Shown here in pieces: positions 1 to 6,116 of a DNA stretch of 6,116 nt (the first letter of the stretch is position 1; each line of letters begins with the position of its first letter). The notes below the pieces were generated by a model. The model was not told where the DNA came from. It worked only from the letters and a program-made list of their open reading frames with translations, and made no database searches. The DNA lies in NCBI GenBank assembly GCA_021785235.1, contig JAJYGB010000022.1, positions 1 through 6,116 of the forward strand, given 5' to 3'. Both the position numbers and the translations under genes were made by a program. The DNA is from Bacteroidota bacterium. Its GTDB lineage: Bacteria > Bacteroidota > Kryptoniia > Kryptoniales > JAKASW01.

Positions 1-605
1 CCAAGAGCAGCGGCGGCAGAATTGTTCTGAATACTTGTATTGAGATGGAACTCTCCTTCCACGATGTCTTTGAGTAGAAAACTCCCCCAGTTTGGCAGAT
101 GAGAAAGTATTGAGACTGTGTTATCCTCCGGGTTAACCAGACCGCCGACGCCAATACCTATGCCAAGAAATTTGGCTGTCCCTTCTTTGTAATTGCTAAA
201 CTCGTTTCCGAGTTCCCTGAGGAGGAGATTAAGGAATCCCTCTTTCCCTATTTTCTTGTGGAAAGAGACATTCCTTTGGTTCACTGTATGGCCCATGAGA
301 TCTGAGACAATCAGATGAAGCTTGTCATGCTCTGCCTCGATTCCCATCACGTATCGGTAAGTTGGTTTACATTTGTAGAGGGCAGAGGGGCGTCCGCCGT
401 TTGAGGAAGACTCAATGCTTTGTTCAACGATCCCCTTTTTCTCCAACATCGAAACGTTAGATGCGACGGTAGGAAAGCTGAGGACGGATATTCTTGAGAT
501 TTCGCGTTGGGTAATCGGTCCGTTGTAGAAGATGTTGGCAAAGATGACGGACATATTGTGCTTGCTTAATGAAATAGCACGAACCGAAGGACTTATTCTC
601 TTCAT
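1..605 (-). CDS. ROK-family transcriptional repressor (NagC/XylR type), 3' end beyond window
   Basis: The first 201 codons of a sugar-responsive ROK repressor read without a stop from an ATG at 603-605 to the left edge; family members are usually about 380-400 residues, so about half is present. Residues 27-62 form a MarR-like winged helix-turn-helix (GPITQREISRIS, then SFPTVASNVSMLEKKGIV), followed by the GGRPSALY linker (70-77) typical of ROK repressors. The ROK fold starts at VMGIEAEHDKL (86-96), where sugar kinases of the family have the phosphate-binding D-x-G-G-T; here it is absent, which favours a regulator over a kinase. Further ROK landmarks are GIGIGVGGLVNPE (148-160), LPNW (170-173) and NNSAAAAL (194-201), matching the family's N-D-A-N-A-A-A-L motif. 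The start is bounded by an in-frame stop just upstream (606-608); no strong Shine-Dalgarno is visible. The inducer cannot be read from this sequence. The gene is transcribed away from the integrase. Confidence 0.88.
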   Translation of the reverse strand, partial: MKRISPSVRAISLSKHNMSVIFANIFYNGPITQREISRISVLSFPTVASNVSMLEKKGIVEQSIESSSNGGRPSALYKCKPTYRYVMGIEAEHDKLHLIVSDLMGHTVNQRNVSFHKKIGKEGFLNLLLRELGNEFSNYKEGTAKFLGIGIGVGGLVNPEDNTVSILSHLPNWGSFLLKDIVEGEFHLNTSIQNNSAAAAL

Positions 606-662
606 TTAAATCAGCACGTCGTTTTGGCTTGATGCCAGCTCATATTATTAAAAAGACTTCGC

Positions 663-691
663 AAGTTACAAACCTATCGTTGTAATGTCAA
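663..691 (-). promoter_or_regulatory. Predicted promoter of the ROK regulator
   Basis: On the minus strand a perfect -35 hexamer TTGACA (686-691) is followed after 17 nt by TAACTT (663-668), a weak match to the -10 consensus. The same bases also approximate the Bacteroidota-type -7 motif TAnnTTTG. Transcription would begin near 656, giving a leader of about 50 nt before the ATG at 605. This is a pattern match only. Confidence 0.45.
666..685. promoter_or_regulatory. Candidate operator: TTACAA-N8-TTGTAA dyad
   Basis: Perfect 6-bp inverted arms TTACAA (666-671) and TTGTAA (680-685) are separated by 8 bp. The dyad lies between the -35 and -10 elements of the predicted ROK promoter and overlaps the -10. 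A bound dimer would block RNA polymerase, so autorepression by the adjacent ROK protein is the simplest reading. That is inference from position and symmetry. Confidence 0.4.
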
Positions 692-899
692 GAGGATAAT
701 TAAAGGATTCTTAATAAATGGTAAGACAGGTAATCATCCGCCTTCACATTGGCATGCAGAAAATCAGAGGAGATGTTTTCCGGCCTTCACTCTCAATGAG
801 GATCGAATGTTCTCAAAAGTCTTTGAAGAAATCCGAAGCTCGCTACATATTTCACGGACCGAATAACCGGCGACCAATTCCGAATCGTCCGGCAGCAGT

Positions 900-1151
900 T
901 TGGGGCGAAACCTAATTACCGAAAGGAAGTGCCTCCAACCGTTTCTGGACTTCTATATGCAAAAAGAAGAGCACGAAACGGACCTGTCTGCGGCTTACTT
1001 TGTATGTCCTGACGTGACTGACTGTTCGACTTATCACGATATCATGCGCAAATGCGATTGCAGCAAAGAGGCGGCTAAGCTGAGGATGGTAGCTGAACAA
1101 AAAAGCATTTATGGAGGATTGAGCCATGGCTTTCTTAAGAAAGAAAGGTAA
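900..1151 (+). pseudogene. Possible remnant of an ImmA/IrrE-like (M78) protein upstream of the integrase
   Basis: An 83-codon reading frame beginning at a TTG (alternative ATG at 957, 64 codons) overlaps the integrase start by 26 nt. No convincing ribosome-binding site precedes either start. The part from about residue 24 on, with ETDLSAAYFVCP then YHDIMRKCDCSKEAAKLRM, resembles the C-terminal half of ImmA/IrrE metallopeptidases, where an E-x-x-A-N-x-F-A-x-x-L-L-x-P segment is followed by a helix ending in 'f-x-V-S-x-e-A-A-x-x-R-l'. The HExxH zinc motif expected further upstream is not visible in any of the three forward frames. The same frame continues upstream as open sequence interrupted by a single TAA at 864-866. 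I therefore favour a decayed 3' fragment, though it may be a genuine small unknown protein. ImmA-type genes beside an integrase are known from integrative elements such as ICEBs1. Confidence 0.33.
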
Positions 1152-2157
1152 GAACTATTACACTATATTTAAGTATCGGGGACAGAGGTATGAGATCAGC
1201 TGCAGGACAAGTCAACGCTCGGTTGCTGAGTCCGTTCGGAGAGAAATAGAAAGCCAGGTCGTCAGCAAGACTTTTAAAATCAAAGATCTTCGCCAGGGGA
1301 AAACGAAACCGTTGTTTGATTACGCTGAAGAATATCTAACTTACTCTGAATCAAACAAGGCCCATAAAACCTACGAGCTGGATAAGTTGTCTTTAGAGAG
1401 ATTGAAAGCGGCCGTTGGGAACGTCCCTGTGGATGCTATCACAACTCAGCAACTAGACAAGTTCAAGTCCGAGCTTTCGAAGACGTATTCGGTAACGTCT
1501 GTGAACATGAGTATCCGGTCATTGAGGGCCGCATTTCAGAAGGCTGTCGTTTGGAAATACATTCCGGATAACCCGATGAAGGAAGTGGAATATATCCGCG
1601 TGCCGGAAGAAGAGGGGCCATTCTTGACCATTGAAGATATCGAGAGGCTTCGCAGCGCAACGCCGGTGGGGCTATACAGAGATTTTATTGAGACTGCGCT
1701 TTTCACGGGAATGCGCGTCGGAGAGATATGCAACCTGAAGTGGGATGACATTGATTTTATCCAGATGAAGTTGCGGGTTAGAAACACTGAGACCTTTACA
1801 ACTAAGTCAAAGAAGGAACGGACCATTCCCTTACATCCGAAGTTGTCTGAGATCTTGATTTCACGCGGCCAGACGGACCATCTTCCATATGTCTTTGTGC
1901 GGCCGGACGGCAAGCTGGTCTATCCTGGAACAGCCAACAAGAAATTTCGGAAGTACTGCAAGAAGGCCGGACTAGATGAGCGGTTTCACTTCCACACACT
2001 CCGGCACACCTTTGCTTCGCATCTCGCTATGAAGGGAGTGAGTTTGTACTTCATCCAGAAGATCCTGGGTCATCAATCGATTCAGACGACAACAAGAATC
2101 TACGCGCACCTTCAGCCGGAGCCACTTGCTCAGGCAATCAAGGTCCTGGAGTATTGA
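1126..2157 (+). CDS. Tyrosine recombinase / integrase (phage-integrase family)
   Basis: A complete 343-residue site-specific recombinase. The N-terminal 45 residues (KKGKNYYTIFKYRGQRYEI) look like the small beta-sheet arm-binding domain of element integrases. A SAM-like core-binding domain follows at about 61-150, and the catalytic domain at about 165-343. All catalytic residues can be placed: R197 in TGMRVGE, K227 in TKSKKERTIPL, H290 and R293 in HTLRHTFASHL, H316 in LGHQS and the nucleophile Y326 in TRIYAHL. The enzyme is thus predicted active, cutting DNA through a 3'-phosphotyrosine to insert or excise an element. The start at 1126 is supported by GGAGG at 1113-1117 with 8-nt spacing. The gene ends 139 bp from the 3' end of tRNA-Lys and points at it, which suggests an element that uses this tRNA as attachment site rather than a housekeeping Xer recombinase. 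Its base composition is more A+T-rich than that of cstA and the mla genes. Confidence 0.95.
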   Translation: MAFLRKKGKNYYTIFKYRGQRYEISCRTSQRSVAESVRREIESQVVSKTFKIKDLRQGKTKPLFDYAEEYLTYSESNKAHKTYELDKLSLERLKAAVGNVPVDAITTQQLDKFKSELSKTYSVTSVNMSIRSLRAAFQKAVVWKYIPDNPMKEVEYIRVPEEEGPFLTIEDIERLRSATPVGLYRDFIETALFTGMRVGEICNLKWDDIDFIQMKLRVRNTETFTTKSKKERTIPLHPKLSEILISRGQTDHLPYVFVRPDGKLVYPGTANKKFRKYCKKAGLDERFHFHTLRHTFASHLAMKGVSLYFIQKILGHQSIQTTTRIYAHLQPEPLAQAIKVLEY

Positions 2158-2227
2158 GTGTAACTATGGCTTCTACATTTCTAAAAAGTCGTGCAGAGGT
2201 GTGGGGTATATGTGGAAGAGGGTTTTT

Positions 2228-2246
2228 ATTTAGATGTCATCTAAAT
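2228..2246. repeat. Perfect 19-bp dyad (9-bp arms, 1-nt centre)
   Basis: ATTTAGATG (2228-2236) and CATCTAAAT (2238-2246) are exact reverse complements around a single T. The site lies 70 bp after the integrase stop, outside the terminator hairpin. It has no T-tract and a loop too small for an RNA hairpin of the full length, so a protein-binding site is more likely than a terminator. It could equally be read as 6-bp arms with a 7-bp centre, as in recombinase core sites. Confidence 0.5.
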
Positions 2247-2257
2247 CAGAGGAACAA

Positions 2258-2292
2258 AAAATCCCGCAATCTGAAGTGTTTTGCGGGATTTT
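2258..2292 (-). terminator. Rho-independent terminator of tRNA-Lys, possibly bidirectional
   Basis: A 12-bp perfect stem is formed by 2258-2269 and 2281-2292, with GC core CCCGC/GCGGG and an 11-nt loop. On the minus strand, 5 nt beyond the tRNA end, it is followed by a run of six T, giving a strong terminator for tRNA-Lys. On the plus strand it ends in four T, so it may also stop transcription from the integrase. Confidence 0.85.
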
Positions 2293-2296
2293 GGTG

Positions 2297-2368
2297 TGAG
2301 GCCGGTTGGGATCGAACCAACGACCCTCTGCTTAAAAGGCAGATGCTCTACCACTGAGCTACGGCCCC
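2297..2368 (-). tRNA. trnK: tRNA-Lys (anticodon TTT)
   Basis: The minus strand folds into a standard 72-nt cloverleaf. The 7-bp acceptor stem is GGGGCCG with CGGCCTC (one G-T pair), the D-arm GCTC/GAGC has a 7-nt loop, and the anticodon arm TCTGC/GCAGA has loop CTTTTAA (anticodon TTT, lysine). The variable loop is 5 nt and the T-arm GTTGG/CCAAC carries loop TTCGATC. The discriminator base is A. CCA is not encoded (CAC follows), so it must be added after transcription. The 3' end faces the integrase, making this a probable attachment site. Only one copy of the tRNA 3' segment is seen in the window. Confidence 0.97.
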
Positions 2369-2387
2369 ATCGATTTCTAAGGGGTGG

Positions 2388-2393
2388 GTTATA
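2388..2393 (-). promoter_or_regulatory. Possible -10 element for tRNA-Lys
   Basis: TATAAC on the minus strand lies 19 nt upstream of the mature tRNA 5' end, a suitable distance for a short leader. No good -35 hexamer is seen at 16-18 nt further upstream, so the call is weak. Confidence 0.3.
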
Positions 2394-2399
2394 ATTTAC

Positions 2400-2567
2400 G
2401 CATCCTGAGGGTCCCCTGCAAGGAAAACCGAATTGCGATTCACCCCGCGCCCCGCCCCAATCATCCTGAGCGATGGCCCCTTGGCGCCAGAGTCGGAGGA
2501 TGCGCGAGTCTCCCGCATTGCTCCTTCGCTTTCTCGTCCCCCTTCGACTTCCCTCAGAGTGACGGTT
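2400..2567. repeat. Probable dispersed intergenic repeat
   Basis: This part of the 312-nt gap between tRNA-Lys and cstA has no credible gene. It carries related blocks CATCCTGAG (2401-2409) and ATCATCCTGAG (2460-2470), and an inverted, imperfect partner CTCAGAGTGAC (2553-2563, 8 of 11 positions matching as reverse complement). Stretches such as CTCCTTCGCTTTC and CCTTCGACTTCCCTCAG lie between them. Blocks of this style are common in multi-copy intergenic repeats of several bacterial phyla, and they often give rise to false protein predictions. Copy number cannot be judged from one window. Confidence 0.5.
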
Positions 2568-2625
2568 AGCTTCAGTCAACCATCAGCGGCCTCACCCGAG
2601 CCATCAATGTTCCATCCTCATCCTG

Positions 2626-2654
2626 TTTACATTTTCGGTCTAATTAATTAAAAT
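2626..2654 (+). promoter_or_regulatory. Predicted sigma70-type promoter of cstA
   Basis: TTTACA (2626-2631, five of six consensus bases) and TAAAAT (2649-2654, five of six) are separated by exactly 17 nt. The start point would fall near 2661, just before AGGAGG at 2667-2672, giving a leader of about 20 nt. No CRP-like or other operator is evident. Confidence 0.55.
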
Positions 2655-2680
2655 CACAGATAAATCAGGAGGCGCTGTAG

Positions 2681-4516
2681 ATGAATGCGATGCCGCTCAT
2701 TCTGCTTTCACTTGCCGTGTTCGTGATCGCGTACAAGTTCTACTACAGCTTCATTGCCGCGAAGGTTGCTGTCCTCGACGATTCGCGGGAAACGCCCGCC
2801 CACAGACTCTACGATGGGCACAATTACTACCCGATGAGCAAGTGGGTCCTCTTCGGACATCACTTCGCGGCCATAGCCGGGGCGGGTCCGCTCGTCGGAC
2901 CGGTTCTCGCCGCGCAATTCGGATTTCTTCCGGGATTCCTCTGGCTTCTACTCGGCGTAGTGATCGCAGGCGCAGTCCAGGACTTCATAATATTTGCCGC
3001 GTCCGTGCGCCATGACGGCAAGTCGCTTGCGGAGATTGCGAGGTCGGAAATCAGTCCCCTCAGCGGAGCCGTCGCGTCGGTCGCGATTCTCGTAATCATC
3101 GTTGTAGCTCTTGCCGGACTCGGCATCGTCGTGGTCAACGCGCTTGCCGAAAGCTCGTGGGGCACATTCGCGATCGGCATGACGATCCCCATCGCACTCT
3201 TCATGGGAATGTGGATGTTCAAATTCAGGAAAGGAAAAACCGCCGAGGCAACTATCATAGGCATAATCTTACTCACACTCGCCGTTGTCTTTGGGAAATA
3301 TGTACCCGAATCGCCGCTTGCGGCTTACTTCACATTCAATCATGGCACACTCACAATATTGATGGCCGTCTACGGCTTCTTCGCGTCGGTGCTCCCCGTC
3401 TGGCTCCTCCTTTCTCCGCGTGACTATCTCAGCTCATTCATGAAGTTAGGCGTGGTCGCCTTCCTCGCGCTCGGCATTATCATCGTCGCGCCAGAGCTTA
3501 AGATGCCCGCGTTCACAATGTACACTCACGGCGGCGGACCGATAATCCCGGGAAAGGTTTTCCCATACCTCTTTATAACCATTGCTTGCGGCGCTATATC
3601 CGGATTCCACGCACTCGTAAGCTCGGGCACATCCCCCAAGATGGTGTCGAAGGAGTCTCACATAAGGACGATAGGTTTCATCGCGATGCTCGCCGAAGGA
3701 TTTGTCGGAATTCTTGCACTCATCGCCGCGACGAGTCTCTACCCGCACGACTACTTCGCGATAAACGTTCCGGTTCAGAAATTCGCCGAGATGGCTGGAC
3801 AGCTGAAAATAATGGGCTTCACGGCGACAAATCTCGTCGGACTTTCAAAGGAAGTCGGCGAGCAGCTCGCGGGCAGAACGGGCGGCGCGGTTTCGCTGGC
3901 AGTCGGGATGGCGCAAATATTCTCCTCTATCCCGGGCCTCCGCGGCCTTATGGCATACTGGTACCATTTCGCGATAATGTTTGAGGCCCTTTTCATCCTG
4001 ACGACTATAGATGCAGGGACGCGTATTGGAAGGTTCGTCTTGCAGGAAGCGCTCGGGAAGGTCTACAAACCATTCGCCGAAACGAAATGGATGCCGGGCA
4101 CGATACTGACGAGTGCCGTCGTTGTCTTTGCCTGGGCATACTTCATTTATACCGGAAGCATTTCAACGATCTGGCCGATGTTCGGAGCGGCGAATCAGCT
4201 TCTCGCTACCATAGCGTTAGGGATAGGCACAACTTACATAATCAACCGCGGCCGGGCGAAATACGCCTGGGTTACCTTAGTGCCGATGATCTTCGTCGGG
4301 ACCACAACACTTACTGCCGGCTGGATGAACATGACTAACATATACCTACCGATGACATCTCAGCCCGGGATGGAAGTTCCGGGGTATCTGAATCTGATAC
4401 TAACCGGAATCATAATGGCGAGCGCGGTAATAATCATCATCGATGCGGTGCCAAAGTGGTTCAGCACGGTCAGGGGAACAAGGGCGCTCTTCGCGGAGGA
4501 AGGCGTTTCAAAGTGA
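2681..4516 (+). CDS. cstA: CstA-family carbon-starvation membrane transporter
   Basis: A complete 611-residue polytopic inner-membrane protein of the CstA family. In enterobacteria the members CstA and BtsT take up peptides and/or pyruvate during carbon limitation; which substrate applies here cannot be told. Family hallmarks are [19 protein letters not shown] (37-55), [17 protein letters not shown] (58-74), VQDF (99-102), SPRDYLS (245-251), SSGTSPK (314-320), DAGTRIGRF (444-452) and [12 protein letters not shown] (498-509). Many hydrophobic segments are visible, the first at about 4-28 and the last at about 570-588. The protein is shorter than the roughly 700-residue E. coli paralogues, as is common outside enterobacteria. 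The ATG at 2681 is fixed by AGGAGG at 2667-2672 with 8-nt spacing and follows a good promoter. No YbdD/YjiX-like small partner gene is recognisable downstream. The gene is followed after 195 nt by an MlaE-type permease on the same strand; a functional link is not implied. Confidence 0.96.
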   Translation: MNAMPLILLSLAVFVIAYKFYYSFIAAKVAVLDDSRETPAHRLYDGHNYYPMSKWVLFGHHFAAIAGAGPLVGPVLAAQFGFLPGFLWLLLGVVIAGAVQDFIIFAASVRHDGKSLAEIARSEISPLSGAVASVAILVIIVVALAGLGIVVVNALAESSWGTFAIGMTIPIALFMGMWMFKFRKGKTAEATIIGIILLTLAVVFGKYVPESPLAAYFTFNHGTLTILMAVYGFFASVLPVWLLLSPRDYLSSFMKLGVVAFLALGIIIVAPELKMPAFTMYTHGGGPIIPGKVFPYLFITIACGAISGFHALVSSGTSPKMVSKESHIRTIGFIAMLAEGFVGILALIAATSLYPHDYFAINVPVQKFAEMAGQLKIMGFTATNLVGLSKEVGEQLAGRTGGAVSLAVGMAQIFSSIPGLRGLMAYWYHFAIMFEALFILTTIDAGTRIGRFVLQEALGKVYKPFAETKWMPGTILTSAVVVFAWAYFIYTGSISTIWPMFGAANQLLATIALGIGTTYIINRGRAKYAWVTLVPMIFVGTTTLTAGWMNMTNIYLPMTSQPGMEVPGYLNLILTGIIMASAVIIIIDAVPKWFSTVRGTRALFAEEGVSK

Positions 4517-4740
4517 CTGAGAACTTGGACAAGCTTATCTTCGAAACCAAGCGGTTCATGCCGGGCGGGCGCTTAACCGTTGCACAGAGTGACGCTGAGA
4601 AAGAAAAGAGAGTGACAATGAGAGGAGAAAACACGCTCTGCCGCGCGGCGGAACTCCCTGGAAACCTTCCAGAGGTGCATCGAGTACAAAGTATGACTAA
4701 ATTGAATCGACGTGAAGAAACTCTTCATACACGTATATGA
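4513..4740 (+). CDS. Possible small ORF coupled to cstA (unknown)
   Basis: A 75-codon frame begins at a GTG overlapping the cstA stop (GTGA, 4513-4516), with the purine-rich GGAAGG at 4498-4503 upstream, an arrangement that suggests translational coupling. The first 20 or so codons ([20 protein letters not shown]) end mostly in G or C like the neighbouring genes. The rest (many K, E and R residues, with no domain I recognise) does not. It ends 29 nt inside the permease gene. It could be a short unknown protein, the stub of a truncated gene, or non-coding spacer. It lacks the cysteines and length pattern of the YbdD/YjiX partner of CstA. Confidence 0.22.
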   Translation: MTENLDKLIFETKRFMPGGRLTVAQSDAEKEKRVTMRGENTLCRAAELPGNLPEVHRVQSMTKLNRREETLHTRI

Positions 4741-5461
4741 TCTGACCGCTTTTTCGCTCAGGTTCTTCAAGGAGGCGGCACTCCCTCCGTATGAATTCGG
4801 CGAGTTCGCCGGTCACCTGGAGAACTTCGGCTCGCGCTCATTCCCGCTCGTCAGCGTAATCGGGCTTCTCATGGGACTCATCCTCGCCCTCCAGACGAAG
4901 CCGACTCTTGCCCGATTCGGCGCGGAGTCTTTTCTACCTGCGATGGTAGCAATTTCAGTCGTCAGAGAACTCGGGCCAGTGATCACCGCTCTTGTCGTGG
5001 CGGGTCGCGTCTCAAGTGGCATCGGTGCCGAAATAGGCTCGATGAAAGTAACCGAGCAGGTTGACGCCCTCGAAGTCTCATCCGTCGATCCCTATCGTTT
5101 CCTCGTCGTGCCGCGAGTCCTCGCAGGCATTATCGCTCTGCCGCTTCTCACCGCCTATGCCGACTTTCTCGGAATCATCGGCGCGTTTCTCGTGATGTTC
5201 GTGTCGGGCGGGATGGGATGGCAGCTTTTTATGTCGTCGACAATTCACTCACTCTCCATCGGAGATGTCATCCCCGGCATCGGCAAAACTTTCTTCTTCG
5301 GATACATCATAGCGATCGTCGGTTCATATTTCGGCTTCAAGGCGTCCGGCGGGACTGAAGGCGTTGGGAAGGCGGCAACTTCGGCCGTAGTATTCGCATC
5401 GTTCCTGATCTTGATCACCGACTTTGTGCTGGTGAAAGTGGGAATATTGCTGTTTGAATAG
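4712..5461 (+). CDS. mlaE: MlaE-family ABC transporter permease
   Basis: A complete 249-residue permease of the MlaE family, the inner-membrane subunit of lipid ABC transporters that move phospholipid between inner and outer membranes in diderm bacteria. The central family signature spans about 85-138: RELGPVITALVVAGRVSSG, then GAEIGSM and TEQVDALEV (the coupling segment contacting the ATPase), then DPYRFLVVPRVLA. The C-terminal SYFGFKASGGTEGVGKA (205-221) is also typical. Hydrophobic segments are visible near 45-65, 88-100, 135-165, 190-210 and 223-247. Length fits the family's usual 250-260. An in-frame TGA at 4703-4705 leaves GTG at 4712 as the first plausible start, and no clear Shine-Dalgarno precedes it, so translation may be weak or coupled. 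The next gene encodes the cognate ATPase, 250 bp downstream, unusually far for such a pair because a repeat element fills the gap. Confidence 0.93.
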   Translation: MKKLFIHVYDLTAFSLRFFKEAALPPYEFGEFAGHLENFGSRSFPLVSVIGLLMGLILALQTKPTLARFGAESFLPAMVAISVVRELGPVITALVVAGRVSSGIGAEIGSMKVTEQVDALEVSSVDPYRFLVVPRVLAGIIALPLLTAYADFLGIIGAFLVMFVSGGMGWQLFMSSTIHSLSIGDVIPGIGKTFFFGYIIAIVGSYFGFKASGGTEGVGKAATSAVVFASFLILITDFVLVKVGILLFE

Positions 5462-5462
5462 A

Positions 5463-5518
5463 AGTGACAGAGTAACAAAGTAACATAGTGACAGAGTGAT
5501 GAAGTGGCAGAGTAGTCG
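5463..5518 (+). repeat. Left array of seven 8-bp tandem units
   Basis: Seven consecutive 8-bp units fill this stretch without gaps: AGTGACAG, AGTAACAA, AGTAACAT, AGTGACAG, AGTGATGA, AGTGGCAG, AGTAGTCG. The consensus is about AGTRACAR, and copies degrade away from the outer end. The array begins 2 nt after the permease stop codon. Confidence 0.85.
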
Positions 5519-5701
5519 AGGAACGGAATGACAAATAGACAAACGATGACGGTCAGGGGAGAATACCGGCGAGCGATTTCCGGCGCGTTCCGCTCTCTTA
5601 AGCCGAAATCCTCGGCGCGCCTTCTTCACTTCATCGCCCGGTCGCCCCATTCCCTTTCCACTTTGTCTCCCTGTTACTTTGTCACCTTGTTACTCTGTCA
5701 C
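5464..5701. repeat. 238-bp element with perfect 15-bp terminal inverted repeats
   Basis: The sequence GTGACAGAGTAACAA at 5464-5478 recurs as its exact reverse complement at 5687-5701. With four mismatches the symmetry extends to 31 nt per arm (5464-5494 and 5671-5701). The core between the arms is G+C-rich and holds a weaker inverted pair GATTTCCGGC/GCCGAAATC. No credible protein is encoded. The layout recalls a MITE or other non-autonomous dispersed repeat, but no target-site duplication is obvious at its edges. It occupies nearly the whole spacer between the permease and ATPase genes. As RNA it could fold into a long imperfect hairpin and affect expression of the downstream gene. Confidence 0.7.
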
Positions 5702-5702
5702 C
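5655..5702 (-). repeat. Right array of about six 8-bp tandem units, inverted
   Basis: Read on the minus strand from 5702: GGTGACAG, AGTAACAA, GGTGACAA, AGTAACAG, GGAGACAA, AGTGGAAA. These are the same 8-bp units as in the left array, in inverted orientation, again best preserved at the outer edge. The array ends 9 nt before the ATPase start codon. Confidence 0.8.
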
Positions 5703-5711
5703 TGAAGAACA

Positions 5712-6116
5712 ATGATCCAGCTTAACAACCTATACAAGTCCTTTGGCGTTCAGCGCGTCCTTAGCGGGTTGAATCTCAACGTAGCCAAGGGCGAGACGTT
5801 TTCGATTCTCGGGAAGAGCGGCACAGGCAAGAGCGTGACGCTGAAATGCGTCGTCGGGCTCATGGCGCCGGACGCGGGCGATATCACTGTCGATTCGATG
5901 GAAGTCGATGTGAACGATCGCAAGACTCTTAAGAAGATCAGGATGATGATCGGCTTCCTTTTCCAGGGGGTCGCGCTTTACGATTCCATAAGCGTCCGGG
6001 ACAATTTGATTTTCCACCTAACGAGACATCACAAGACCAGACACAGCGAAGCATCGGAAAAGGCCGCGCATTACCTCTCACTCGTCGGCCTCGCGGACTT
6101 CATCGACAAGATGCCG
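5712..6116 (+). CDS. mlaF: MlaF-family ABC transporter ATPase, cut by the right edge
   Basis: The first 135 codons of a lipid-ABC-transporter ATPase, open to the window end; the family is about 240-270 residues. The N-terminal beta-strands (MIQLNNLYKSFG) lead to the Walker A loop GKSGTGKS at 34-41. The Q-loop follows as FQGVALYDSISVRDNL (84-99, Q85), a form characteristic of MlaF/Mce-type ATPases. The LSGG signature, Walker B and H-loop would lie beyond the window. The protein is predicted to hydrolyse ATP on the cytoplasmic face of the MlaE-type permease encoded just upstream. The ATG at 5712 has only a weak purine run (GAAGAA, 5704-5709) as ribosome-binding site, and it lies 10 nt after the end of the inverted-repeat element. 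Confidence 0.93.
   Translation, partial: MIQLNNLYKSFGVQRVLSGLNLNVAKGETFSILGKSGTGKSVTLKCVVGLMAPDAGDITVDSMEVDVNDRKTLKKIRMMIGFLFQGVALYDSISVRDNLIFHLTRHHKTRHSEASEKAAHYLSLVGLADFIDKMP

Noticed and set aside
718..915. 65-codon plus-strand frame between the ROK gene and the integrase
   Set aside because: No ribosome-binding site, no recognisable domain and no support from context; it overlaps the other candidate frame in this region.
1..2157. Second copy of the tRNA-Lys 3' end (attR) inside the window
   Set aside because: Scanning by eye for the T-arm segment found no match; any distal attachment site must lie to the left of the window.
2154..2357. 67-codon plus-strand frame after the integrase
   Set aside because: It runs antisense through the terminator and tRNA-Lys; its tail (GWDRTNDPLLKRQM) is the well-known false translation of a tRNA complement.
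2241..2579. 112-codon minus-strand frame
   Set aside because: It spans tRNA-Lys and the intergenic repeat; the C-terminal part is translated tRNA and the rest is translated repeat.
3157..3984. Long alternative frames on both strands within cstA
   Set aside because: They are shadows of the cstA coding sequence, with no family resemblance.
4658..4672. Hairpin CTGGAA-ACC-TTCCAG as a cstA terminator
   Set aside because: The stem is only 6 bp with a 3-nt loop and no following T-tract; too weak to call.
5463..5518. CRISPR array
   Set aside because: Units are 8 bp and contiguous, with no spacers and no cas genes nearby.
5324..5725. Frames on both strands through the spacer between permease and ATPase
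   Set aside because: Their translations are periodic strings of Leu, Cys, Phe, Val and Thr caused by the 8-bp repeat units, typical of spurious ORFs.

Overview
The window has two halves of different character, meeting at a tRNA-Lys gene on the minus strand (2297-2368). The left half (about 1-2290) is visibly more A+T-rich. It holds the 5' part of a ROK-type transcriptional repressor on the minus strand that runs off the left edge, a 520-nt stretch with that gene's promoter, a candidate operator and a small probably decayed ORF, and then a complete tyrosine recombinase (1126-2157) pointing at the 3' end of the tRNA. This is the classic layout of one end of an integrative element or genomic island inserted at a tRNA gene.

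The right half is richer in G+C, with C/G-ending codons, and reads like ordinary chromosome. A roughly 310-nt gap carries a probable dispersed repeat and a good promoter. It is followed by cstA (2681-4516, carbon-starvation family membrane transporter), then an MlaE-type ABC permease (4712-5461) and the first 135 codons of its MlaF-type ATPase (from 5712, cut by the right edge). Permease and ATPase are expected to form the inner-membrane core of a lipid (phospholipid) transport system together with an MCE/MlaD protein, which would lie beyond the window. The gap between permease and ATPase is filled almost exactly by a 238-bp element bounded by a perfect 15-bp inverted repeat and built at both ends from 8-bp tandem units.

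Organism: the Mla pair implies a diderm bacterium. Shine-Dalgarno sequences are clear before the integrase and cstA. The intergenic repeats resemble those I associate with Bacteroidota/Chlorobi-Ignavibacteria-type genomes, but this is a weak inference and no species can be named.

I see no clear evidence of a previously undescribed multi-gene system. The points most worth a second look are the tRNA/integrase boundary, the 8-bp-periodic element inside the mla pair, the dyad in the ROK promoter and the possible ImmA/IrrE-like remnant upstream of the integrase.
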